Positions 6,856-12,415 of a DNA stretch of 12,415 nt are shown here, piece after piece. The notes under the pieces are model-generated. The model was not told the DNA's origin and made no database searches. It was given only the letters and a program-made list of their open reading frames with translations. The stretch is from Kiloniellales bacterium (GTDB lineage: Bacteria > Pseudomonadota > Alphaproteobacteria > Kiloniellales > JAKSBE01), in the NCBI GenBank assembly GCA_030067055.1, contig JASJAL010000228.1:1-12415 (forward strand), read 5' to 3'. Position 1 is the stretch's first letter; each line of letters starts with the position of its first letter. Both the position numbers and the translations under genes were made by a program.

Positions 6856-7131
6856 ATGGAAGACACCAAGATCACGGCCAATCTGCCGAACCTGCAGATC
6901 GAGATCCGCCGGCGGGAGCTCCCGGAAGCCCGCGCCGAGGCGATGACCATCCATCTGCGGGCGACGCCCTCCTTCGACGCGGCCGCAAAGGCAATGCTGC
7001 CCGCGCTCACGGCCGCCTCGATGATGAACCCGATGGTCGCCTGGATGCGCGCCGCTGAGATCGCCTGGCAGCCCTGGCTGCGGGCGATGGGATACCCGGC
7101 CCTGGTATCGCGACGCGAAGATGAGGGGTGA
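6856..7131 (+). CDS. Small hypothetical protein
   Basis: A 91-residue protein I cannot place in a named family. Residues 1-37 look like a beta-rich segment (ITANLPNLQIEIRRRELPEA, then MTIHLRATPSF). Residues 40-82 are alanine-, methionine- and tryptophan-rich and probably helical (MLPALTAASMMNPMVAWMRA, AEIAWQPWLRAMGYP). There is no signal peptide, and the helical half is amphipathic, not a clear TM helix. Sense-like composition and codon use, and the lack of a better competing frame, support it as a real gene. No strong ribosome site is visible before the ATG. It lies 165 bp after the ligase gene in the same direction, with a stem-loop between, so membership of that operon is uncertain. Confidence 0.68.
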   Translation: MEDTKITANLPNLQIEIRRRELPEARAEAMTIHLRATPSFDAAAKAMLPALTAASMMNPMVAWMRAAEIAWQPWLRAMGYPALVSRREDEG

Positions 7132-7149
7132 TTGGCGGCCGCGTCCGGC

Positions 7150-7164
7150 GCCGGGATTCCCGGC
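7150..7164. terminator. Short GC hairpin between convergent genes, possible terminator
   Basis: GCCGGG-ATT-CCCGGC forms a 6-bp stem with a 3-base loop in the 81-bp gap between two converging genes. It lacks a T-run on either strand. It is a weak candidate, supported mainly by location. Confidence 0.25.
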
Positions 7165-7212
7165 CCCCTGCTTGTGGCTTCGCCCTTGGGCGTCCAGCTT
7201 CGCGCTCTGGTA

Positions 7213-7704
7213 TCAATTCTTCGGACTTTCCGCGGAGCCTTCGCTCAACCCGATCACAGGTGGACCGGTCCAGACGATGCGGCGGTCATCGGCGTAGACC
7301 TGGCAAGGCGTGCCGCCGGAGTTCCGCTCGCAGAGACGGAGGGCATTGGCCCGGGCCGTGGCGCGCCGACAGGGCCGAGGCGTGGGGCAGAAGGTGAGGC
7401 CGAAGCCCTGGCCGTCGGTCGAAAGCGCGAAGAACAGCGGCTCCCTCGCTTCCCGGAAATACCGATAGGCCGCCCGAACATCTTCTGTGACGGTGATCGA
7501 TTCCTGGTCGCTTTGCCCGAAGGCGACGCTTGCCAAATTCACCAGCGCGACGGACAGGACGGCCCAGCCGAGACGCGCGATAACGGACGGCTGCGGCGCG
7601 CGGGCGGCCACGGCGCGCTCGGCGGATGGCGGGCAGGGTGCGGCGGCTTCCGGAGGCCGCCGGGATTCGCACAGCGACCCTTCGAAACCTCCGCGCTCGG
7701 GCAT
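7213..7704 (-). CDS. Hypothetical exported or membrane-anchored protein, possibly last gene of the DUF1538 operon
   Basis: A 163-residue protein of unknown function. After a polar 40-residue N-terminus comes a hydrophobic segment, VIARLGWAVLSVALVNLASV (41-60), followed by AFGQ. It reads as a signal peptide or signal anchor with AFG as a possible cleavage region. The rest is a small domain with FFALSTDGQGFGLTFCPTPR (91-110), then ATARANALRLCERNSGGTPCQVYADDRRIVW (115-145). The pattern 'xxA..ALxxCE..G..C.vya..d.rivW' occurs at the C-terminus of various alphaproteobacterial exported proteins. Cys106, Cys112, Cys125 and Cys134 could form disulfides. The ATG at 7704 has GGAG about 10 bases upstream. 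The gene begins 33 bp after the CBS gene stop on the same strand. The opposing plus-strand frame (7132-7866) is of low complexity and lacks any recognisable domain. Confidence 0.68.
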   Translation of the reverse strand: MPERGGFEGSLCESRRPPEAAAPCPPSAERAVAARAPQPSVIARLGWAVLSVALVNLASVAFGQSDQESITVTEDVRAAYRYFREAREPLFFALSTDGQGFGLTFCPTPRPCRRATARANALRLCERNSGGTPCQVYADDRRIVWTGPPVIGLSEGSAESPKN

Positions 7705-7737
7705 GGGTATCGATCTCCGCGTTTCGCGTTCGTTAGT

Positions 7738-8172
7738 CTACTGCCCGGCATCCCCTCCGCCCGGGCGGCGGTCCGGATAGCGGATCGCCATGTCGCGCAA
7801 GGTGACGATGCCGACCATGGTGCCCTTCTCGGTCACCAGGGCGCGGCTCAGGCGGAAGCGCGCTAGGATCCGGATCGCATACTTCACGTCCATCTCGACG
7901 TCGACCGTCAGCACCGGCTTGGACATGATCTCGTAGACGCTGACCCGGTCGAGCGAGCGGTCCGGGCCGATCACCTGGCCGGCGATGTCGTGCACGGTGA
8001 CCATGCCGTACTCGTCGCCGTCGTGGCGCCGGTCGATGATCAGGGAGCTGACGTGGTGCTCGCGCATCAACTCGACCGCCTGGCGCGCCGTTGCCAGTCC
8101 CTCGATCACCCGCGGTGCAGGGGTCATGACCTCCCGCACCCGGATGTAGTTTTGCGCCGTCCCGTTGGTCAT
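7738..8172 (-). CDS. Two-CBS-domain protein
   Basis: A 144-residue cytoplasmic protein made almost wholly of a CBS pair (Bateman module). CBS1 is about 12-70 (VREVMTPAPRVIEGLATARQ, MREHHVSSLIIDRR, GMVTVHDIAGQVIG). CBS2 is about 78-133 (VYEIMSKPVLTVDVEMDVKY, LSRALVTEKGTMVGIVTLRD). Such pairs usually bind adenine nucleotides between the domains and regulate a partner protein. There is no enzymatic domain. The ATG at 8172-8170 overlaps the stop of the PII-like gene (ATGA), so the two are translationally coupled. This makes a joint role in sensing energy or nucleotide state for the DUF1538 membrane proteins likely. The ligand is unknown. The C-terminal tail DRRPGGGDAGQ is probably disordered. Confidence 0.9.
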   Translation of the reverse strand: MTNGTAQNYIRVREVMTPAPRVIEGLATARQAVELMREHHVSSLIIDRRHDGDEYGMVTVHDIAGQVIGPDRSLDRVSVYEIMSKPVLTVDVEMDVKYAIRILARFRLSRALVTEKGTMVGIVTLRDMAIRYPDRRPGGGDAGQ

Positions 8173-8519
8173 ATCTCGTCCTCGATCTCTCGCTGGATGG
8201 TCATGATCTGCGAGCCCAGGCCGACCGCATCTTCGATGTCGATCTGGACGGCCACGCCCGAGCCCGGTTGCTCCTCGAAGTTGCCGCGCTCCGCAATGCT
8301 CTCCAGTATGTTCCGGCTGAGGTGCTCCTCGACCAGCAGCAGGATGACGTCGCGTTGGCCTTCCAGGGTGAGCCCCAGGAAGGTCTTCGGCGGGTCGAGT
8401 CCTTCGCCGCGGGCGCTGCCGATGACGGTGCAGCCCGTGGCGCCGCCTTGGCGCGCCGCGTCGATGATCTCCGAAGTCTTCTCGTCGGTGACCATCACGA
8501 CGATGAGCTTGAATTTCAT
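8169..8519 (-). CDS. PII-like signal-transduction protein with divergent T- and B-loops
   Basis: A 116-residue protein with PII (GlnB/GlnK-like) length and order. MKFKLIVVMVTDEKTSEIID (1-20) is strand 1 and helix 1. GATGCTVIGSARGEG (26-40) leads to a T-loop-like segment (36-56). VILLLVEEHLSRNILESIAE (58-77) is the second half. Compared with classical PII it lacks the T-loop tyrosine that is uridylylated, and the B-loop TGxxGDGK motif is replaced by EEQPGSGVAVQIDI (82-95). Nitrogen regulation by the classical route is therefore unlikely; it should be read as a PII-like regulator of the adjacent membrane proteins. A strong TAGGAGGG ribosome site (8524-8531) precedes it and contains the stop codon of the upstream DUF1538 gene. 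It overlaps the CBS gene by 4 bp. Confidence 0.85.
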   Translation of the reverse strand: MKFKLIVVMVTDEKTSEIIDAARQGGATGCTVIGSARGEGLDPPKTFLGLTLEGQRDVILLLVEEHLSRNILESIAERGNFEEQPGSGVAVQIDIEDAVGLGSQIMTIQREIEDEI

Positions 8520-8523
8520 CCTT

Positions 8524-8531
8524 CCCTCCTA
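8524..8531 (-). promoter_or_regulatory. Shine-Dalgarno of the PII-like gene, overlapping the upstream stop codon
   Basis: On the minus strand TAGGAGGG lies 4 bases before the PII-like ATG. Its first three bases are the TAG stop of the upstream DUF1538 gene. Terminating ribosomes would sit on this site, so expression of the two genes is probably coupled. Confidence 0.7.
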
Positions 8532-9350
8532 GTTTCCGCCGCCGCGGGTCGGCGGGTCCCTCGCTGCGTCCTGCGTGTTGCGGGGCAGGCTGTGGCGCTC
8601 GCGCCAGGTGCCGATCTGGGCGTAGGCCATCAGGGTCATCATCGGAAACAGACTGGCCAGGGCAATCAGGCCGAAGCCGTCGAGCAGCGGGCTGCGCCCC
8701 GGGACCGTCGCGGCCAGCCCCAGGCCCAGGGCGGTGACCAGCGGCACGGTCACGGTCGAGGTCGTGACGCCGCCCGAATCGTACGCCAGGGGCACGATCA
8801 TCGGCGGCGCGAACATGGTCTGGACGACCACGATCACATAGCCTGCCATCATGTAGAGGTAGAGCGGCGTGCCGCTGACGATCCGGAAGGCGCCGACGGC
8901 AACGCTGAGCGCAACGCCCACGGCCACGGCGATCCTGAGGCCCCATTCGCCCACGGTTCCGCCCGAGACCTCCCTGGCTTTGCGCGCCACCGCGATCAGC
9001 GAAGGCTCGGCGATGGTGGTGGCGAATCCGATCGCAGCAGCGAAGAGGTAGACCCAGTAGTAGTCGGCCCAGTCCAGGACGTCGTCCGGTCCATCGCGCA
9101 GGAAATCGGGATCGGTCAGCTGCTGGGCCATGGTCCGTCCGAGCGGGAAGAGCGCCCGCTCCAAGCCGACCAGGAACAGGGCCAGGCCCAGCACCACGTA
9201 GACGAAGCCGACCGCGACGCGCTTCAGATTGGGGATCGGTTGGCGCAGCACCAGGAGCTGAAAGATCAGCATGATCGTGACGATCGGCAGAACGTCGAGC
9301 AAGGTGCCGAAAAGCGCTTCCGCCAAGCCTGAGATCCAGCCTGCTTCCAT
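8529..9350 (-). CDS. DUF1538 family membrane protein (second copy in the operon)
   Basis: A 273-residue polytopic membrane protein with about seven hydrophobic segments (for example 21-36, 46-64, 99-116, 139-155, 167-183, 198-215, 225-243). Family landmarks are LPIVTIMLIFQLLVLRQPIP (21-40), ATTIAEPSLIAVARKA (110-125) and [20 protein letters not shown] (189-208). These same motifs recur in the adjacent paralogue. The two halves (AEP and DSGGVTTS) suggest paired re-entrant or substrate-site motifs, as in transporters with internal symmetry. This is inference, and the substrate is unknown. The hydrophilic C-terminal tail (RERHSLPRNTQDAARDPPTR, 250-269) is absent from the paralogue. The ATG lies 4 bp after the upstream paralogue's stop, with TTAGGGAC across the junction as ribosome site. 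Its stop is inside the Shine-Dalgarno of the PII-like gene. Confidence 0.9.
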   Translation of the reverse strand: MEAGWISGLAEALFGTLLDVLPIVTIMLIFQLLVLRQPIPNLKRVAVGFVYVVLGLALFLVGLERALFPLGRTMAQQLTDPDFLRDGPDDVLDWADYYWVYLFAAAIGFATTIAEPSLIAVARKAREVSGGTVGEWGLRIAVAVGVALSVAVGAFRIVSGTPLYLYMMAGYVIVVVQTMFAPPMIVPLAYDSGGVTTSTVTVPLVTALGLGLAATVPGRSPLLDGFGLIALASLFPMMTLMAYAQIGTWRERHSLPRNTQDAARDPPTRGGGN

Positions 9351-9354
9351 GTCC

Positions 9355-10089
9355 CTAAACCACCATCCCGAAGATCAGGACGAAGATAATTGGCGTGAGG
9401 CTGGCGAAGGCGATCAGGCCGAAGCCGTCGATCATGGGGTTGCGGCCGCGGATCACGGTGGCAAGCCCGACGCCTAAGGCTGTGACCAGAGGAACCGTGA
9501 TGGTCGAGGTGGTGACGCCGCCGGAATCGTAAGCGATTCCGACGATTTCTTCCGGCGCGAAGCCGGTCAGGCCGACCACCATCAAATAGCCTGCGATGAT
9601 CAACCATTGGATCGGCCAACCCTTGAGGATACGCCAGACCCCGATCACCAAGGCGGTGCCGACCGAGACCGCCACGGTGTAGCGCAGCGCCGTTGCGAAG
9701 TACGCCTGCTCGCTCTCCTCGGCGGCGATTGCGCCCGCGCCCGCCATGACCCGAGCCGCCTCTTCGCTGACCGCGATCAACGCCGGCTCGGCCACGGTGG
9801 TGCCGAAGCCGAGGCCAAAGGCGAAAGCCAGCAGCCAAAAGACGCTGCCCTTGCGGGCGAAGGCGCCGGCCAGGGACTCGCCGAAGGGAAACAGCGCCAA
9901 GTCGAGACCGCGGATGAAGAGCCCCAGGCCGAGCATCACCAGAATCAGGCCGACCAGGGTATCGGCCAGGTTTGGAAAGGGCTGGCGCAGGACTACGACC
10001 TGGAAAAACGCGACGACCAGCACGATGGGCGCGAGGTCCCGGCTGGTTCCGGTGATCAGCGTCGCGAGTGAACGGAGTCCGGCGATCAT
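9355..10089 (-). CDS. DUF1538 family membrane protein (first copy in the operon)
   Basis: A 244-residue polytopic membrane protein and first gene of the operon. It shares with its neighbour the opening [20 protein letters not shown] (19-38), the motif [16 protein letters not shown] (96-111) and [20 protein letters not shown] (186-205). The ends also align ([20 protein letters not shown] against SPLLDGFGLIALASLFPMMT). About seven hydrophobic segments are visible. The acidic loop AAEESEQ (122-128) lies between the halves. The ATG at 10089 is chosen because [14 protein letters not shown] aligns with the paralogue's MEAGWISGLAEALFG. The longer in-frame ATG at 10236 would add 49 polar residues with no family counterpart and would overlap the candidate promoter. 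No strong Shine-Dalgarno is visible for either start. With its neighbour it probably forms a two-subunit carrier or channel, equivalent to double-length DUF1538 proteins; this is inference. Confidence 0.88.
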   Translation of the reverse strand: MIAGLRSLATLITGTSRDLAPIVLVVAFFQVVVLRQPFPNLADTLVGLILVMLGLGLFIRGLDLALFPFGESLAGAFARKGSVFWLLAFAFGLGFGTTVAEPALIAVSEEAARVMAGAGAIAAEESEQAYFATALRYTVAVSVGTALVIGVWRILKGWPIQWLIIAGYLMVVGLTGFAPEEIVGIAYDSGGVTTSTITVPLVTALGVGLATVIRGRNPMIDGFGLIAFASLTPIIFVLIFGMVV

Positions 10090-10201
10090 TACGAGTCTTG
10101 GTCGCCCGCGCTGGGGCTTCGACGCCCTGTTTCCAGATGCCTGTCGCCGACAGCCTGCATTGAGATCCCCTGCAGAGTAACGCTTTTCTTGGCGTGGGCT
10201 T

Positions 10202-10229
10202 ACAATAGCCGCAACGCCTCGGGACTCAA
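10202..10229 (-). promoter_or_regulatory. Candidate promoter of the DUF1538-PII-CBS operon
   Basis: Read on the minus strand, TTGAGT (10229-10224) and TATTGT (10207-10202) are separated by 16 bases, each matching consensus at 4 of 6 positions. They lie about 113-140 bases upstream of the chosen start of the first DUF1538 gene. A perfect TTGACA on the plus strand (10230-10235) overlaps this area and could serve the divergent S41 gene, but its -10 partner is poor. The remainder of 10090-10425 shows no gene. Confidence 0.3.
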
Positions 10230-10410
10230 TTGACATGCGTCATGCTCGGGCCATTGGAAGCGCCTCGCGTCTAGCCATGGTTGGACCCGAGGAGTGCGGT
10301 GCTGCGTCTTGCCGCTTGCGCGACACAGCTGTCTGATCGATTGTTGTGGCTGGGGCTTAGAAGGTCGGGGGCAATAAGCGATGGATGGATCGTTTATCTG
10401 CGGCGCGCTG

Positions 10411-10416
10411 AAGGAG
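10411..10416 (+). promoter_or_regulatory. Shine-Dalgarno deciding the GTG start of the S41 protein
   Basis: AAGGAG lies 9 bases before the GTG at 10426. The upstream in-frame ATG at 10381 is preceded by GGCAATAAGCG, with no comparable site. Confidence 0.5.
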
Positions 10417-10425
10417 TGTCCCGGC

Positions 10426-11997
10426 GTGTCGCCAGGAGAGCATCGGCGACCGGCGGCAGCGGCTGTTGGCTCGCTTCTGGGCCTTGCGATGCTGCTGACG
10501 GCCTGCGGGACGGCTCAACAGGCCGAGCGCGCGGGCACCGAGAAGCTGTTTCGGACGGTCTACCAGGACATCGCCGAAGTTTACCTCGAGAGGATTGAGC
10601 TGCAGGACTTGGCGCTGGTCGGGCTCAGCACCTTGAAGAGTCACGAGCCGGGCCTCGACGTTCGGCGACAGGGGGAAAAGATCCTGGTCTCCGTACCCGG
10701 CACCGAATCCGTCGGCTTCGTCGCGCCGCCGCGCGAGGACGCGGAGGCCTGGGGCAAGCTTATGACCGCAGCCATGGAAACAGGGCGCCGCCGCTCCGAG
10801 AAGCTGCAAGCCGTGGCCTGGTCCGAGATCAACGACGCCGTCCTCGAGAGCATGTTTGAAGAACTCGACGGCAGGTCATACTACCGGGGGCCGAACGAAC
10901 TCCTGGAATTGCAAGGCAAGAAATCCGGTTTCGATGCTGCCATCGGTGTTGCCCTGCGGACGGCTCACGACGGGGCCAGGATCATCGGCGTGACCGAAGC
11001 GGGCCCTGCCGATGCCGTCGGGCTCACCGACGGCGATCACATTTGGCGCATCGACGGGACGCCCGTCGCCGGCTTGGACAAGCGCGGCCTCTACGAGTTG
11101 CTGCGCGGCGATCCCGGGACCGAGGTCGAGTTGACGATCACGCGCGTCGGACGGAACGTCGTGGAGACGGTGACGATTACCCGCGCGGTCGTCGAGTCTC
11201 GGCCGGTGCGCTACCGTCTCCTCGGTGATATCGCCTACCTGCGCCTCATGAACTTCGGCTCGGCGACCTTGGGTGCCGTGGCGGACGGACTTCGACAGGC
11301 CGAGGACGATCTCGGGCGGCCGCTCGAGGGCGCGATTCTCGACCTGCGCAATAGCCCGGGCGGGCTGCTCGACATCGCGGTGCTGGTTGCCGACCTCTTC
11401 GTGACCGACGGGCTTCTGGTCTCCGTCGACGGACGGCATCCCGACAGCCTCCAGTACTTCGCGGCGACCCCTGACGACCTGCTGGACGGTCGGCCCCTGG
11501 TGGTGCTGATCAACGGCATGACCTCGGGCGGGGCGTCGATCGTCGCCGCGGCGCTGCAGGACTCCGGTCGCGCGGTCGTGCTCGGCAGCGCGTCAAGCGG
11601 CCATGGCACGATCCAGACCGTCCTGCGCCTCCCGAACGGCGGTCAGATCGCCCTGACCTGGGCGCTCTACTACGCCTCGTCGGGCTACGCGATCGCCGGT
11701 CGCGGCGTGCTGCCCGACCTCTGCACCGCGGGCCCTGGCGTGGACAGCGACAGCGTCCTGCAACGTCTGCGCCGGGGGAGCCTACCGATCGACAAGTGGA
11801 CCCAACGCCGCTCCGTCGACTACAGGGACGAGGCGGCAGTGGCCGCCTTTCGCGCCGTTTGTCCGCCAAGCTATGACGTGCCGGATGTCGACCTGGATTT
11901 GGCCAAGCGCTTGCTGAAAGAACCCGCGCTATACAGTTTGGCCTTGGGTCTCTCGCAAAGCGCTGAGCTTAAGGGCCTTCCGTTCCTGCGGGACTGA
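10426..11997 (+). CDS. S41-family (C-terminal processing protease-like) PDZ lipoprotein, probably catalytically altered
   Basis: A 523-residue protein from the GTG at 10426, preferred because AAGGAG (10411-10416) lies 9 bases upstream. The in-frame ATG at 10381 has no ribosome site and would give 538 residues. A lipoprotein signal follows (HRRPAAAAVGSLLGLAMLLT, then AC-G), with lipobox LTAC and Cys27. Next come a helical region, a PDZ domain at about 168-255 (IIGVTEAGPADAVGLTDGDH, then IWRIDGTPV) and an S41 core at about 260-435. Core motifs include IAYLRLMNFGSATL, LEGAILDLRNSPGGLLDIAV, RPLVVLINGMTSGGASIVAA and GRGVLPDL. Where S41 enzymes usually have SASASEI and GKGSVQT, this protein has MTSGGASI and GHGTIQT. 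The catalytic serine position is therefore changed and the lysine is His393. It may be a pseudoprotease or use another arrangement. It is transcribed divergently from the DUF1538 operon. Confidence 0.86.
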   Translation: MSPGEHRRPAAAAVGSLLGLAMLLTACGTAQQAERAGTEKLFRTVYQDIAEVYLERIELQDLALVGLSTLKSHEPGLDVRRQGEKILVSVPGTESVGFVAPPREDAEAWGKLMTAAMETGRRRSEKLQAVAWSEINDAVLESMFEELDGRSYYRGPNELLELQGKKSGFDAAIGVALRTAHDGARIIGVTEAGPADAVGLTDGDHIWRIDGTPVAGLDKRGLYELLRGDPGTEVELTITRVGRNVVETVTITRAVVESRPVRYRLLGDIAYLRLMNFGSATLGAVADGLRQAEDDLGRPLEGAILDLRNSPGGLLDIAVLVADLFVTDGLLVSVDGRHPDSLQYFAATPDDLLDGRPLVVLINGMTSGGASIVAAALQDSGRAVVLGSASSGHGTIQTVLRLPNGGQIALTWALYYASSGYAIAGRGVLPDLCTAGPGVDSDSVLQRLRRGSLPIDKWTQRRSVDYRDEAAVAAFRAVCPPSYDVPDVDLDLAKRLLKEPALYSLALGLSQSAELKGLPFLRD

Positions 11998-12030
11998 CCT
12001 GAGCTCTGCGATAGGCGCGTCGCCCCGGGC

Positions 12031-12415
12031 CTATGCCTCGACGGCGGCCTCGTTTTCCAGATGCGCAACCAGGTCTGCAGGGAGGGAGAGGCGGCTGGCC
12101 AGCGCCTCGAGGTAAACCTGCTCTGCCGGGTGATCGGGATCGATGGCCAAGCGCGAGGCGAGGTAAAGCTCGGCCGCTTGCTCCGGTCCCTCGGCTAGGT
12201 TCGCGATATCCTGCAGGCTGGGCGGGCTGCTGAGTTTGTCGAAGACGAAGGCCTTGTCCTCGGCGTCGAGGGGCAGTTGGCCGACATGCTCGAAAATCCT
12301 GCGCTGCTCTTCGGGCCCGATGTGTCCGTCCGCATTCGCTGCGCCGATCATCGCCATTACCAGGGCCAGCTCGAAGGGCTTGCCGTCCCGGGCGGGAGCC
12401 GCGGCCGGCAGGAAC
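12031..12415 (-). CDS. TerB/DUF533-like protein, C-terminal part (runs off the right edge)
   Basis: The last 127 or so residues of a gene whose start lies beyond the window. The visible part begins FLPAAAPARDGKPFELALV, then MAMIGAANADGHIGPEEQRR, the typical opening of the helical TerB-like domain. It continues with QLPLDAEDKAFVFDKLSSPP and LYLASRLAIDPDHPAEQVYL, and ends LVAHLENEAAVEA. The acidic ADGHIxxEE motif is the family hallmark (metal or ligand binding suggested, function poorly known). DUF533 members of the YebE type usually have an N-terminal membrane segment, which would be outside the window. It converges with the S41 gene, with 33 bp between the stops; ATAGGC/GCCTAT (12011-12034) is a weak inverted repeat there. 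Confidence 0.85.
   Translation of the reverse strand, partial: FLPAAAPARDGKPFELALVMAMIGAANADGHIGPEEQRRIFEHVGQLPLDAEDKAFVFDKLSSPPSLQDIANLAEGPEQAAELYLASRLAIDPDHPAEQVYLEALASRLSLPADLVAHLENEAAVEA

Noticed and set aside
7132..7866. Plus-strand 244-residue open frame opposite the exported hypothetical and CBS genes
   Set aside because: It runs into the well-supported CBS gene on the other strand. The minus-strand reading has a signal-anchor segment and coherent domain, and this one has neither.
8268..9332. Plus-strand 354-residue open frame
   Set aside because: Antisense to the PII-like and second DUF1538 genes, with His/Asp/Gln-rich low-complexity composition typical of a shadow.
10090..10236. 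Longer start (ATG at 10236) for the first DUF1538 protein
   Set aside because: The added residues are polar, have no counterpart in the paralogue and no ribosome site; the paralogue alignment supports 10089.
12011..12034. ATAGGC/GCCTAT inverted repeat as a bidirectional terminator
   Set aside because: Only 6 bp with a 12-base loop and no T-run; it includes the stop codon of the TerB-like gene. Too weak to annotate.

Overview
The window is GC-rich (75% in a sampled stretch of the threonine aldolase gene) and looks like a chromosomal segment of an alphaproteobacterium. The sigma-32 N-terminus is of the alphaproteobacterial type. The neighbourhood rpoH - rluD - small single-TM protein (DUF6476 type) is a familiar alphaproteobacterial arrangement. 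A Rhodospirillales-like lineage is my guess, not something the sequence proves.

Layout. 1-2898 is housekeeping: rpoH (5' part only) and rluD on the minus strand, then divergently a small membrane protein and a low-specificity L-threonine aldolase. A complete tRNA-Glu(CTC) with encoded CCA lies at 2996-3071, with a plausible promoter just upstream. It is followed by about 550 bp of visibly lower GC with no supportable gene. 3624-6690 is a tightly coupled three-gene plus-strand operon: an exported retropepsin-like protease (DTGA motif, 'ATP-dependent zinc protease' family), a cysteine-free transglutaminase-like domain fused to seven TM helices, and a RimK-like ATP-grasp ligase. The genes overlap by 4 bp and 1 bp. 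A small hypothetical protein follows.

7213-10089 is a minus-strand operon: two tandem DUF1538 membrane proteins, a divergent PII-like protein and a two-CBS protein, possibly ending with an exported hypothetical protein. The junctions are a 4-bp gap, a stop codon embedded in the next Shine-Dalgarno sequence, and a 4-bp overlap, so the four core genes are very probably co-translated. Divergent from it is an S41/PDZ lipoprotein whose usual Ser-Lys catalytic dyad appears to be lost. The window ends inside a TerB/DUF533-like gene on the minus strand.

Best candidates for little-described biology are (a) the DUF1538-DUF1538-PII-CBS module, which looks like a membrane transporter or channel pair with two nucleotide-sensing regulators, and (b) the peptide ligase / membrane scaffold / exported protease operon. 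The second gene layout has been noticed in comparative genomics of amidoligases. I saw no CRISPR array, insertion sequence, phage gene or origin.
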